In this document: piece by piece, positions 1 to 8,534 of the stretch | Position numbering within the stretch: the first letter of the stretch is position 1 | Layout of the letters: the number at the start of each line of letters is the position of its first letter | Source: Alphaproteobacteria bacterium | GTDB lineage: Bacteria; Pseudomonadota; Alphaproteobacteria; RF32; CAG-239 | Assembly: GCA_020025875.1 (NCBI GenBank) | Contig: JAHHRI010000008.1 | Location: forward strand, 1-45,047 | Reading direction: 5' to 3' | DNA: 45,047 bases | Program-made: the position numbers and the translations under genes | The notes under the pieces: model-generated | Databases searched by the model: none | Seen by the model: the letters and a program-made list of their open reading frames with translations, nothing else | What the model was told of the DNA's origin: nothing

Positions 1-54
1 GCCCTATCTCGTCAACACAAAAATTCGGCAAAATAAAAAAGATGACATTTTTTT

Positions 55-84
55 AAAAAAACTCCCGTCGTTTTCAGACGGGAG
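55..84 (-). terminator. Intrinsic terminator downstream of fba
   Basis: An 8-bp perfect stem (CTCCCGTC at 62-69 with GACGGGAG at 77-84) and a 7-base loop are followed, reading the minus strand, by a run of seven U (A-run 55-61). It lies 47 bases past the fba stop. A T-rich stretch on the other side means it could also stop plus-strand transcription. Confidence 0.85.
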
Positions 85-130
85 CTTTCTTTTTTTTGCA
101 AAAATTGATTAATCGATGCAAAGTGTCAGA

Positions 131-1180
131 CTACAGCTCGCCTTTTGCATATTTCTTAGCCATTTCCGACATCGGAATCACTTTGATACGATCTGCCTGA
201 CCGGCTGCTCCGAAAGCAATATAACGTGCTTCACAAACTTTCTGCATTTCCTCGATTGCCGGTTTCAGATATTTGCGAGGATCAAATTCTTTCGGATTTT
301 CGGCAAACAACTTGCGAATGGCGCCGGTGATGGCCATGCGGCAATCGGTATCGACATTGACCTTGCGCACGCCGGACTTAATGCCGCGCACAATTTCTTC
401 GACAGGCACGCCGAAAGTTTGCGGAATGGCGCCGCCGTATGCGTTTATCAAATCCTGCAACTCTTGCGGAACCGATGAAGATCCGTGCATAACCATGTGT
501 GTGTTCGGCAGTTTGGCGTGGATTTTTTCAATGACGTCAATTGCCAAAATGTCACCGGTCGGTTTGCGGGTGAATTTATAAGCACCGTGCGAGGTGCCGA
601 CGGCAACCGCCAAAGCGTCCAATTTTGTTTCGGCAACAAAGCGGGCCGCTTCGTCAGGATCGGTCACCAAGCGTTTTTTGTCGATGGTACCTTCAGCTCC
701 GTGGCCGTCTTCTTTGTCTCCCTTACCTGTTTCCAGCGAACCGATAACCCCCAATTCGCCTTCGACAGAAGCGCCGACGGCATGGGCACGCGCAACCACT
801 TCTTTGGTCACATGAACATTATATTCAAAAGAAGAAGGGGTTTTGCCATCGGCTTCAAGCGAACCGTCCATCATCACGGAAGAATAGCCGTTGACAATTG
901 CCGATTGGCAGATATCTACCGAGGCGCCATGATCTTGGTGCAGGCAGATCGGCAGTTCGGGAAACATTTCTATTCCGGCAGCAATCATATGACGAATCAT
1001 CGGATCGCCGGCAAATTTGCGGGCACCGGTTGAGGTTTGCAAAATGACCGGCGCATTGACTTTTTTCGCCGCTTGCAAAACCGCAAGCACCTGTTCCATA
1101 TCATTGATGTTAAAAGCCGGAACGCCGTAGCCGTTTTCCGCCGCATGGTCCAGAATCTGACGCATTGTAACTAAGGGCAT
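131..1180 (-). CDS. fba: Class II fructose-bisphosphate aldolase
   Basis: Zinc-dependent aldolase that reversibly cleaves fructose 1,6-bisphosphate into dihydroxyacetone phosphate and glyceraldehyde 3-phosphate in glycolysis and gluconeogenesis; cytoplasmic. The 349-residue protein matches the type-B (Calvin-cycle-like) class II subfamily in length. The HQDHG motif at residues 81-85 supplies a zinc-ligand His (84) and nearby catalytic Asp (83). GTSHGAYK near 195-202 and MHGSSS near 231-236 supply the other zinc-binding His and phosphate-binding residues. The start is set by AAGGAG seven or eight bases upstream. It has its own promoter and terminator, so it is probably a single-gene unit behind tkt, another sugar phosphate gene. 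Assignment is secure. Confidence 0.96.
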   Translation of the reverse strand: MPLVTMRQILDHAAENGYGVPAFNINDMEQVLAVLQAAKKVNAPVILQTSTGARKFAGDPMIRHMIAAGIEMFPELPICLHQDHGASVDICQSAIVNGYSSVMMDGSLEADGKTPSSFEYNVHVTKEVVARAHAVGASVEGELGVIGSLETGKGDKEDGHGAEGTIDKKRLVTDPDEAARFVAETKLDALAVAVGTSHGAYKFTRKPTGDILAIDVIEKIHAKLPNTHMVMHGSSSVPQELQDLINAYGGAIPQTFGVPVEEIVRGIKSGVRKVNVDTDCRMAITGAIRKLFAENPKEFDPRKYLKPAIEEMQKVCEARYIAFGAAGQADRIKVIPMSEMAKKYAKGEL

Positions 1181-1227
1181 AAATTTTCTCCTTGCATAAA
1201 ATTTGGTTAAATCCGAATTTATTTCAG

Positions 1228-1255
1228 AGTATAGTCAGGCGGGGCTTTTTTTCAA
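1228..1255 (-). promoter_or_regulatory. Predicted sigma70 promoter of fba
   Basis: On the minus strand TTGAAA (1250-1255) and TATACT (1228-1233) are separated by 16 bases, about 48 bases upstream of the fba start codon. Predicted from sequence only. Confidence 0.55.
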
Positions 1256-1293
1256 GTTTTTTCTGTCGACGGGGGATATTCTGCGCAAGGCCC

Positions 1294-1314
1294 AAAAAAA
1301 GAGGCGTGCGCCTC
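1294..1314 (-). terminator. Intrinsic terminator downstream of tkt
   Basis: Stem GAGGC/GCCTC with a 4-base loop at 1301-1314, followed on the minus strand by seven U (A-run 1294-1300). It begins 19 bases after the tkt stop and separates tkt from fba. Confidence 0.8.
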
Positions 1315-1333
1315 TCTTTTTGGGTGCAAGCTT

Positions 1334-3313
1334 TTATCGGCAATATTTTTTAACGGCGGCAACCACGGCAGCCGAAGTGATCCCGAAATGGGCATAAAGC
1401 TCAGATGCCGGAGCAGAAGCCCCAAAGCCGTCCATGCCGATAATTTCTCCTTTGTTGCCAAGATATTTGTCCCAACCGAATTTGGCAGCGGCCTCAACCA
1501 CGATCCGCGGCGCCCGTCCGAGAATCTTGCGGCGATATTTTTCGTCCTGACGATCAAACAATTCGGTACAAGGCATAGAAACAACCGCCGTTTCAATGCC
1601 CTCCTCACGCAATTTTTGCTGCGCCTCAACGGCAAGCGAAACTTCCGATCCGGTGGCAATAATCGTTGCTTGCCGACGGCTGCCCTCTGAAACATCGGAA
1701 ATAACATAGCCGCCTTTGGCGGTTAAGTTCCGATGGGAAGAGGTGCGCAAAAGCGGCAGATTCTGACGGCTCAAGGCCAGCAGACTCGGCGCGTTTTCAG
1801 TCGTCAGCGCCAACTGCCAAGCCTCTGCCGTTTCCACCACGTCACAGGGACGAAACATCAAAACATTCGGCATTGCCCGATAAGAAGCCAGATGCTCTAC
1901 CGGTTGATGAGTGGGGCCGTCTTCGCCGACGCCGATAGAATCGTGTGTCAACACATAGATCACCCGCAAGCCCATCAGCGCAGCCAGCCGAATTGAGGGG
2001 CGCACATAATCGGAAAACACAAAGAAAGTGCCGCCATAGGGAATGACACCGCCGTGCAACGCCAAACCGTTCATTATTGCCCCCATGGCGTGTTCGCGAA
2101 TGCCGTACATGAGGTTGTTGCCGTCATAATCTTCGGCAACAACAGTTTTCATACCTTTAACAAAAGTCAGATTGGAAGCGGCGAGATCTGCCGAGCCGCC
2201 AACAATTTCCGGCACATGAGGAACGATTTTTTCCAAACACATCTGCGAGGCTTTGCGCGTGGCCACTTTGCTTTGTTCGCGAATCGCTTCTTCTTTCATG
2301 GCGTTCAGAGCTTTGTCCCAGTTCTTCGGCAGATCATTGTTGATCATCTCGGCAAACGGTTTGCCGGCAGCAGCCGCCTTTTTGCACCATTCATCATAAA
2401 CCGCGACAGAACGTTGCGCGGCTTCTCGCCATGCAGATAAAACATCTGCCGGAATTTCAAACGGAGCATACGGCCATTGCAGATTGGCAGCCATTGCCGC
2501 CCGTTCGTCGTCGCCGAGCGGCGAACCGTGACAGCCGCTTGTCCCTTGCTTGGCGGGCGAACCAAACCCGATGACGGTTTTGCAGGCAATCAGAACCGGA
2601 CAATCGGCATGATGCGCTTCTTCGATTGCCGCCGCCACCGCTTGTTGGTCATGCCCGTCAACCGACAATGTTTTCCAACCGACGGCTTCAAAACGCTTGA
2701 GCTGATCGACCGAGCTGCTCTTATCGACGGTACCGTCGATCGTGATGTTGTTATTGTCCCAAAACACAATCAATTTATTGAGTTTCAAATGTCCCGCCAG
2801 TGCGATTGCTTCCTCGGAAACCCCCTCCATCAGGCAACCATCGCCGGCTATGACATAAGTATGGTGATTGCACAATGCCGTGCCGAAACGCGCGTTCAAC
2901 CGCCTTTCCGCCACCGCCATGCCAACCGCGGAAGCAATCCCCTGACCGAGCGGACCGGTCGTCATTTCCACCCCTTGCAGATGCCCGTACTCGGGATGAC
3001 CTGCGGTTTTGGCGCCGAGTTGACGAAAATTCTTAATGTCCTCCAAAGAAATATCTTGATACCCCAGAAGATAAAGCAACGAATACAACAGCATTGAGCC
3101 GTGTCCGGCCGAGAGGACAAAACGGTCGCGGTCAAACCACCGCGGCACGTTCGGATTAAATTTCAGATAACGCGAAAACAACACGGTTGCCACATCGGCC
3201 ATGCCGAGCGGCATACCGGGGTGTCCGGATTTTGCCCGATTGACGGCATCGGCTGCCAAAAAGCGAATCGCATGCGCCATCCGCGAAGATAATTGCTGAT
3301 GATCGTAAGACAT
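1334..3313 (-). CDS. tkt: Transketolase
   Basis: Thiamine-diphosphate enzyme that moves two-carbon ketol units between sugar phosphates in the non-oxidative pentose phosphate pathway; cytoplasmic. The 659-residue length is normal. The N-terminal part has the SGHPGMPLGMA segment that contacts cofactor and substrate. GDGCLMEG near residue 157 is the thiamine diphosphate/metal motif, and THDSIGVGEDGPTHQP near 457-472 is the conserved pyrimidine-domain motif. The start ATG has AAGGAG upstream. It lies 21 bases behind a lipoprotein gene, so the two are probably co-transcribed, and it ends at its own terminator before fba. Together with fba it links glycolysis to ribose phosphate supply. Confidence 0.97.
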   Translation of the reverse strand: MSYDHQQLSSRMAHAIRFLAADAVNRAKSGHPGMPLGMADVATVLFSRYLKFNPNVPRWFDRDRFVLSAGHGSMLLYSLLYLLGYQDISLEDIKNFRQLGAKTAGHPEYGHLQGVEMTTGPLGQGIASAVGMAVAERRLNARFGTALCNHHTYVIAGDGCLMEGVSEEAIALAGHLKLNKLIVFWDNNNITIDGTVDKSSSVDQLKRFEAVGWKTLSVDGHDQQAVAAAIEEAHHADCPVLIACKTVIGFGSPAKQGTSGCHGSPLGDDERAAMAANLQWPYAPFEIPADVLSAWREAAQRSVAVYDEWCKKAAAAGKPFAEMINNDLPKNWDKALNAMKEEAIREQSKVATRKASQMCLEKIVPHVPEIVGGSADLAASNLTFVKGMKTVVAEDYDGNNLMYGIREHAMGAIMNGLALHGGVIPYGGTFFVFSDYVRPSIRLAALMGLRVIYVLTHDSIGVGEDGPTHQPVEHLASYRAMPNVLMFRPCDVVETAEAWQLALTTENAPSLLALSRQNLPLLRTSSHRNLTAKGGYVISDVSEGSRRQATIIATGSEVSLAVEAQQKLREEGIETAVVSMPCTELFDRQDEKYRRKILGRAPRIVVEAAAKFGWDKYLGNKGEIIGMDGFGASAPASELYAHFGITSAAVVAAVKKYCR

Positions 3314-3334
3314 CTTTTTCTCCTTATTAAACTT

Positions 3335-3832
3335 TTACTTAAGTCCGTGAGTGCGGTTGTAGCGGTATTGCGCATCGCTCAAAACCAAGCCCATATTGAT
3401 TGCAAAACCGGGGGCATTGTCGGGAATTCTGATCTCTGTATAATCGCCCTGATACATGATCTTTTCGTTTACGGCGGGCACTTTAACGCTTACCTGATGG
3501 CTTTGTCTGCCGATCAAAGACGCCTTGTTGTCACCGGTATCCGTATAGTAGCTGAAACGCACCTGTTCGTTTGAGGCTGCCGTACGGCGCGAAACTTCAA
3601 AAATCGGCGCGACAACCGCCTTTGTCTGATTGCGTATATCGGTGCGGCAATAGCCTTCATAGCCGACCAGTTCGATTTTTGCTTCCTGCTGTTTGCCCGC
3701 CATCTGCGTCATACGGCTAAACTCGGGAACCAAACGCACATTCGGACAATAGCGGAAAAACGGCCTTTCCTTTTCGGCGGCACAAGATGCCAAAACCATT
3801 AAGGCAGCAGCCAAAAGCATTTTTTTCGACAT
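3335..3832 (-). CDS. Putative lipoprotein of unknown function
   Basis: A 165-residue protein beginning with a lipoprotein signal peptide: basic MSKK, a hydrophobic stretch and the lipobox LASC with Cys at about residue 17. It is therefore probably exported and lipid-anchored in the outer membrane or facing the periplasm. The mature part has several Cys residues and a predicted beta-rich character, but I recognise no family. The ATG at 3832 is chosen because the signal peptide begins there and AAGGA lies about 9 bases upstream; the open frame extends 25 codons further with no start signal. It precedes tkt by 21 bases; a functional link to tkt is not implied. Confidence 0.75.
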   Translation of the reverse strand: MSKKMLLAAALMVLASCAAEKERPFFRYCPNVRLVPEFSRMTQMAGKQQEAKIELVGYEGYCRTDIRNQTKAVVAPIFEVSRRTAASNEQVRFSYYTDTGDNKASLIGRQSHQVSVKVPAVNEKIMYQGDYTEIRIPDNAPGFAINMGLVLSDAQYRYNRTHGLK

Positions 3833-3915
3833 TAAAACATTCCTTGTTATTCTGTTGACATAACAAAGACTATAAAGAAAGGCTTTCAATTTGTAAATAG
3901 GCGGCAAAAAATTGT

Positions 3916-5067
3916 TTACAGCAAACCGTCGTCAACAAACAAGGCAACCAATTCGCAGTGCGACGTATAGACAAACTGGTCAACCATGGTCACTTCGCAT
4001 AATCGATAACCGCCGTTTTGCAAAATTTCCACATCTCGGGAAAAAGTTGCCGGATGACAAGATACGGCAACCAGTTTTTGCGGCCGCTTTCCCGCCGGCA
4101 ATGCCGCCAGCCGCATCACCTGCTCTTTTGCGCCGGCCCGCGGCGGGTCAAAAACCAATGCCGCAAAACCGTCCAGCTCGCTGCCTGCCAGAGGATACCT
4201 GAACAAATTGCGATTGATGATTTCTATATTGGCAATCATCTGCCGATTAACGGAATTTCTGAAGCTGTCCAACAGTTCGCCCGAACAATCGACGGCAACC
4301 ACCTGACTGTTTGATTTTTGTGCCAACGGATAAGAAAAAGTGCCGGCGCCGCAAAACAGATCGGCAATTTTTCCGGAAACGTCGTTCAAATATTTCAACA
4401 CCAACGCCGTCAGAGCCGCCTGTCCTTCTCCGGAAGGCTGCAAAAAAGTGCCGGCGGAAATAAAAACACGGGCTCCGCCTGCCTCAACATAGGGGCGCCC
4501 TTTTTCCAAAATGGTTTCCGCCGCGCGATTCGCCGCAAAACGATGCGAAACGCGGACAATGTCGGCATTGCCGGAAACTTGTTCAAAAATCATTTCCCGC
4601 AGTTCAAGATTAAGCGGGCGGTCAAATTCCAGCACCGCATCCAAACCGTTGTCTGCCTCCGTCAACCACAAATCGCCTTGATGGACATATTCGGTTTTGA
4701 CACGTCCTTTGCGTCCGTCTTTTACCGTCAGCGGCACACGGCACAGCTCGGACAGCAGGCCGCGGAAAAATGCAAGACCGCGATTGAGCATTGGCGTGAG
4801 TTGCGGACAATAAGACAAATCGACAACGGTATTGCTGCGTCGGGCATTAAAACCAAGCACAATGCCGCCTTTGACACGACGGAAGGCAAAGCTCGCACGA
4901 CGGCGACACCCTTCTCTGATAAAAACAGGCTCGGAAAAAACAAAATTCTGCCGAGTAATGGATTGCAGTGCCTTTTGCACCAAAGCGCATTTATATTGCC
5001 GATATTCTTTCTCATCCAGATGCCGCAGGGAGCACCCCCCACAATCGCTGGTCAAACCGCAATCCAT
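3916..5067 (-). CDS. Iron-sulfur SAM-dependent RNA m5U methyltransferase (RlmD/TrmA superfamily)
   Basis: Predicted to methylate C5 of a uridine in 23S rRNA or tRNA using S-adenosylmethionine. Numbered from the ATG at 5067, Cys3, Cys9, Cys12 and Cys87 match the [4Fe-4S] ligands of RlmD-type enzymes. DLFCGAGTFS (236-245) is the SAM motif and DPPRAG starts at 307. SCHPATF contains the catalytic Cys337, and FLQPS near 208 is the conserved substrate-side motif. The protein starts directly at the cluster Cys and has no N-terminal TRAM domain. An in-frame TTG five codons upstream lacks a ribosome binding site, whereas the ATG has GGGGGA seven bases away. Which uridine is modified (RlmC, RlmD or TrmA type) cannot be told by eye. 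Confidence 0.9.
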   Translation of the reverse strand: MDCGLTSDCGGCSLRHLDEKEYRQYKCALVQKALQSITRQNFVFSEPVFIREGCRRRASFAFRRVKGGIVLGFNARRSNTVVDLSYCPQLTPMLNRGLAFFRGLLSELCRVPLTVKDGRKGRVKTEYVHQGDLWLTEADNGLDAVLEFDRPLNLELREMIFEQVSGNADIVRVSHRFAANRAAETILEKGRPYVEAGGARVFISAGTFLQPSGEGQAALTALVLKYLNDVSGKIADLFCGAGTFSYPLAQKSNSQVVAVDCSGELLDSFRNSVNRQMIANIEIINRNLFRYPLAGSELDGFAALVFDPPRAGAKEQVMRLAALPAGKRPQKLVAVSCHPATFSRDVEILQNGGYRLCEVTMVDQFVYTSHCELVALFVDDGLL

Positions 5068-5230
5068 TACATATTCCCCCAATCTACCGGCGTTACCGGC
5101 ATAACATAACCGCTATTGGTTAAAATATGTTAAAAGTTAACTATTTTATAAAAAAAAGATGATTATTTAAAAAATATGCTATAACATAAGCCATATTTAA
5201 ATGATGCACAATCAACGAGGATCGAAGACT

Positions 5231-6403
5231 ATGCGGAAAAAGCTTCCCAAACACTTAAGTTACGATTATCAGCTCAAATTAGACGACGTCCCTGCCAAGC
5301 ACGCCGACAGGCTGCCGCTTAAAGTGGTTATGCCGGGGATTATTCTTGGTTTGCTGATGGCGCTTCTCGGCTGTTTTGAACTGACCGGAGGTATGTATGC
5401 CCCCGAAAGTTGGAACTACACGCTCAGCGAGGACACCAGAGCACCGCTGTTTAATCATACCGCGGTAGATGCCGCCTTTATCTTTCTCGGACTTTGTATC
5501 GGTATCGGATCTGTCGTTTCTTACATCCGCTATAAGAAAATCTTTTTCAACGGCAAGACTTTTTCGGTCGACTTGCGCGGCGTGTTCGGAGAAAACGAGC
5601 TCTTTCGCGAATTTTTGCGCAACTACGACGGCGTGCGTCTCAGAATGGAATTTTTTCAATTTGGTATTTTGACGAAAAACAAATATATTATCGAGTTGGT
5701 TCATCGCGATCCCGAAAAAACCATTCCGCTCTATATTTCAACGGAGGGAACGGGCATTTACCAAATTTGGTATTATTATGCCAAGCGTCTCAATATGCCC
5801 ACCATGATCGACACGGACGAAGGAGTGGTGGAAAGAGAAGCCCCCGAACTGGACAAAAGCCTGAAAGAATATTTGTTTGCCAAAGGGCTGGTTGACGTGT
5901 ACGAAGATGCGCCGACAGTCCCCGCCGACATCGTCTGCCTCAAAAAAGCCGATCGCACCGTGATCCGCGCCAAACGGCAATTTTGGGATATTTTCAGCTT
6001 GCTCGGCGCATTTTGGCTGTTTTTTTACCTGTTGGTGGTTGCCGCTGCCGCTTTTAACTACGAACGTGTGGAAAGGATGATCGGTTCGCCCGCGCAAACC
6101 GTTGCCGTATTCTCGGCTGCCGTTTTGCTGGCGGTCATCTTCTTCGGGTTAATGTTTAAAAAAGACAAAATCGTGCTAAAAGACGGCTGCCTGATTTTGG
6201 TGCACAAATTTTTATTCCTCTCCGGCAAAGAATATGCGGACTTAAACCGGATTCGTGACATTCAGGTGGTTTACAATCCGGCAACGGACAGCTACTATCT
6301 GGCAATTGTTACCGATGACAATATGCTGGCATTTTGTCGCGGCGCACCGACGGAAGCCCTGCAATGGATCAGAGATTTTGTCATCTACACGATGACACGT
6401 TAA
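5231..6403 (+). CDS. Membrane protein of unknown function with two hydrophobic hairpins
   Basis: A 390-residue inner-membrane protein that I cannot assign to a family. Hydrophobic segments lie at about 31-50, 80-100, 252-276 and 288-310. Each pair is followed by a soluble beta-rich stretch (about 104-175 and 311-390) that looks like a small PH-like fold, so the protein may be an internal duplication of hairpin plus soluble domain. The soluble ends carry many charged residues. The ATG at 5231 is preferred over ATGs ten codons upstream because GAGGA lies about 9 bases before it. The gene is alone between a minus-strand RNA methyltransferase and the TPR-bamB-der cluster. No signal peptide is visible. 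Confidence 0.7.
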   Translation: MRKKLPKHLSYDYQLKLDDVPAKHADRLPLKVVMPGIILGLLMALLGCFELTGGMYAPESWNYTLSEDTRAPLFNHTAVDAAFIFLGLCIGIGSVVSYIRYKKIFFNGKTFSVDLRGVFGENELFREFLRNYDGVRLRMEFFQFGILTKNKYIIELVHRDPEKTIPLYISTEGTGIYQIWYYYAKRLNMPTMIDTDEGVVEREAPELDKSLKEYLFAKGLVDVYEDAPTVPADIVCLKKADRTVIRAKRQFWDIFSLLGAFWLFFYLLVVAAAAFNYERVERMIGSPAQTVAVFSAAVLLAVIFFGLMFKKDKIVLKDGCLILVHKFLFLSGKEYADLNRIRDIQVVYNPATDSYYLAIVTDDNMLAFCRGAPTEALQWIRDFVIYTMTR

Positions 6404-6498
6404 AGCCTTTGCCGGCGCAGAACCATATTTTGGTTGCCAAATGACAAGATTTGTTTATAACTTTTCAACAAACGAACACTTAAAAAGAAAGTAGAAAA

Positions 6499-7170
6499 AT
6501 GAGAGAGATTGATACCGGCGCACAAGAAGCCTTTATTAAAGAAGTTAACGAAGATTTGAAAAACGAATCGATGAAAAAAATATGGGACAAATACGGTCTG
6601 TATATTATCATCTTGGTGGTTATGGCCTTGACTGCCGCCGTCAGCTTCGAAGCAATCAAAGCTTGGTACACAAAACGCTTGCAAACATGGTCGGACTCCT
6701 ATGCCTATGCCCTCAGCCTGCAAAACCAGGGACACTACGACAAGAGTATCGACACCTTTGACTATATTGCAAGCAAAGATTATGGCATTTTTTCCGATCT
6801 TGCCGAGATGCAAAAAGCAAGCATTCTGCTGGAACAAAAGAAAAATGACGAAGCCTACAAGCTGATGGAAAAAATCATTCAAAACCAATCTTTCAACCCG
6901 CATCTGCGCGACACCACCATTTTGAAACTGGCTTCTTACAAACTGGAAAACGCCCCGATCGAAGAAATTGAGCAACTGATCGGCAGCATTGCCGCCGACG
7001 GCAACAACAGTTGGCAGTTTGCCGCAAACGAAATGTTGGCGCTGGCTCATCTCCGTGACAGCAAAACTCAGGAAGCCAAAGAAATTTATAACCGTTTGTT
7101 GTCCGACAACAAAACACCCGAGGTGATGAAAGCGCGCATCAAAGACATTATATCCGTCCTGCCGCAATAA
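6499..7170 (+). CDS. YfgM-like membrane-anchored TPR protein
   Basis: A 223-residue protein with a short cytoplasmic N-terminus, one transmembrane helix at about residues 33-53 and a periplasmic helical part with TPR-like repeats. This matches the YfgM/TPR_21 family, whose E. coli member is an ancillary SecYEG-linked periplasmic chaperone. The gene lies directly upstream of bamB and der, the same order as yfgM-bamB-der in enterobacteria and in many alphaproteobacteria. The gap to bamB is 24 bases, so an operon is likely. The ribosome binding site is weak. The role in outer-membrane or periplasmic protein quality control is inferred from family and context. Confidence 0.82.
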   Translation: MREIDTGAQEAFIKEVNEDLKNESMKKIWDKYGLYIIILVVMALTAAVSFEAIKAWYTKRLQTWSDSYAYALSLQNQGHYDKSIDTFDYIASKDYGIFSDLAEMQKASILLEQKKNDEAYKLMEKIIQNQSFNPHLRDTTILKLASYKLENAPIEEIEQLIGSIAADGNNSWQFAANEMLALAHLRDSKTQEAKEIYNRLLSDNKTPEVMKARIKDIISVLPQ

Positions 7171-7194
7171 CAATTTTTTGTCAGAGGTGATTTT

Positions 7195-8520
7195 ATGCGA
7201 TTGAACAAGAAAAGTGTCGTTGCCGTTATGGGGCTTGCGTTGGCGGGCTGCGGAATGTTCGGTAAAGAAAAACTCCAAATTGACGGCGACAGAATCTCGG
7301 TTTTGAGTGAAAAAAAAGTGATTGCCGCCGATTATACTGCCGGCGACATCAAAATTGTGTTACCCAAACCGCTCGTTAATGCCGCTTGGCCGCAAAGCGG
7401 AGGCAACGCCGCGCACAACATCGGACACCTGAAAAGCAGCGACCATCTGCAAAAAGCGTGGAGCCGACAGTTTGGTAACGGCAATTCTCATCGAGATTAT
7501 CTGATTGCCGCACCCGTTGCCTCTCATGACACCCTGTTTGCCATTGATGCCGACGCCATGGTCAGCGCCTTTCGCCAAAGTGACGGCAAAAGGCTATGGA
7601 AACGGCGGCTTAAACCACAATTACGCAGCGACAAAAACATTTCCTTAAAAGGCGCCGGCTTGGCTTATCGGCAAGAAACGGTCTATGCAACAACCGGCTT
7701 CGGCGGCATTTTTGCGCTGGATGCCAAGAGCGGAACAGTCAAATGGCAATATTTTGCCAAAACCCCGATCCGCATTGCGCCAACCGTCGGCGGCGGGAAA
7801 GTTTTTGTACAAACGATAGATAACACCCTGCTGGCTCTAAACGAGATCAGCGGAAAAGAAATTTGGCGCTATGTTGCACCAAGCGAAAAAACAACCAGAG
7901 TCGGGGGAGCCGTTCCCGCTTTCAGCGAATCGGCAGATGTTCTGATTGCCGGTTTCTCAAACGGCGAACTGCGCGCCCTTAAGGCCAGCACCGGTTCTCC
8001 GCTGTGGGGAGATTATTTGGTGTCGTCCAGACGCACCAATTCGCTTGATGACATCAACACCATTCATGCCAACCCCGTCATTTCGGGCGATATTGTTTTT
8101 GCCGTCGGCAACAATAATCTGTTGGTGGCCATAGATCTGCGCAGCGGTCAGAGAATCTGGGAAAGAGAAATCGGCAGCACCAATCAACCTTGGCTGATTG
8201 GCAAATATTTGTTCTTGTTGGCCAATGATGCCTGCCTGATGGCCATTCAGGCAGACAGCGGAAAAATTGTTTGGGAGGCAAAAATTCCGGCAGGAAGTGA
8301 TGAAACCGAGCAAAGCGGCGTCAACTACAGCGGTCCGCTGCCGGTCAACAATCGTCTTTTGGTCAACACCTCGAACGGTTATACTTTCTACGTTTCGCCA
8401 TATACCGGCAAAATCCTTGGTCATATTGAAAACAACAATGGTTCGTTGTTGCCGCCGATTGCCGCCGATGGCCGTGTCATCATCACCACCTCCGATGCAG
8501 AAATCATCGTCTATCAATAA
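7195..8520 (+). CDS. bamB: Outer membrane assembly lipoprotein BamB-like (PQQ-type beta-propeller)
   Basis: A lipoprotein component of the BAM complex, which inserts beta-barrel proteins into the outer membrane. The 441-residue protein starts with a lipoprotein signal ending in the lipobox LAGC (Cys about residue 19). The rest is a repeated beta-propeller pattern in which blades end in motifs such as A-x-D-x-x-x-G-x-x-x-W (for example LDAKSGTVKWQY, LNEISGKEIWRY and IDLRSGQRIWER). Length and repeats fit BamB and its PQQ-repeat relatives. AGAGGTGA precedes the start. It sits between the TPR gene and der, 14 bases before der, which is the classic position for bamB. Confidence 0.9.
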   Translation: MRLNKKSVVAVMGLALAGCGMFGKEKLQIDGDRISVLSEKKVIAADYTAGDIKIVLPKPLVNAAWPQSGGNAAHNIGHLKSSDHLQKAWSRQFGNGNSHRDYLIAAPVASHDTLFAIDADAMVSAFRQSDGKRLWKRRLKPQLRSDKNISLKGAGLAYRQETVYATTGFGGIFALDAKSGTVKWQYFAKTPIRIAPTVGGGKVFVQTIDNTLLALNEISGKEIWRYVAPSEKTTRVGGAVPAFSESADVLIAGFSNGELRALKASTGSPLWGDYLVSSRRTNSLDDINTIHANPVISGDIVFAVGNNNLLVAIDLRSGQRIWEREIGSTNQPWLIGKYLFLLANDACLMAIQADSGKIVWEAKIPAGSDETEQSGVNYSGPLPVNNRLLVNTSNGYTFYVSPYTGKILGHIENNNGSLLPPIAADGRVIITTSDAEIIVYQ

Positions 8521-8534
8521 AGGAGTTTCGTTTC

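Noticed and set aside
4318..5109. Plus-strand open frame of 263 codons opposite the RNA methyltransferase gene
   Set aside because: It mirrors a gene with all family motifs; no start signal and low-complexity translation.
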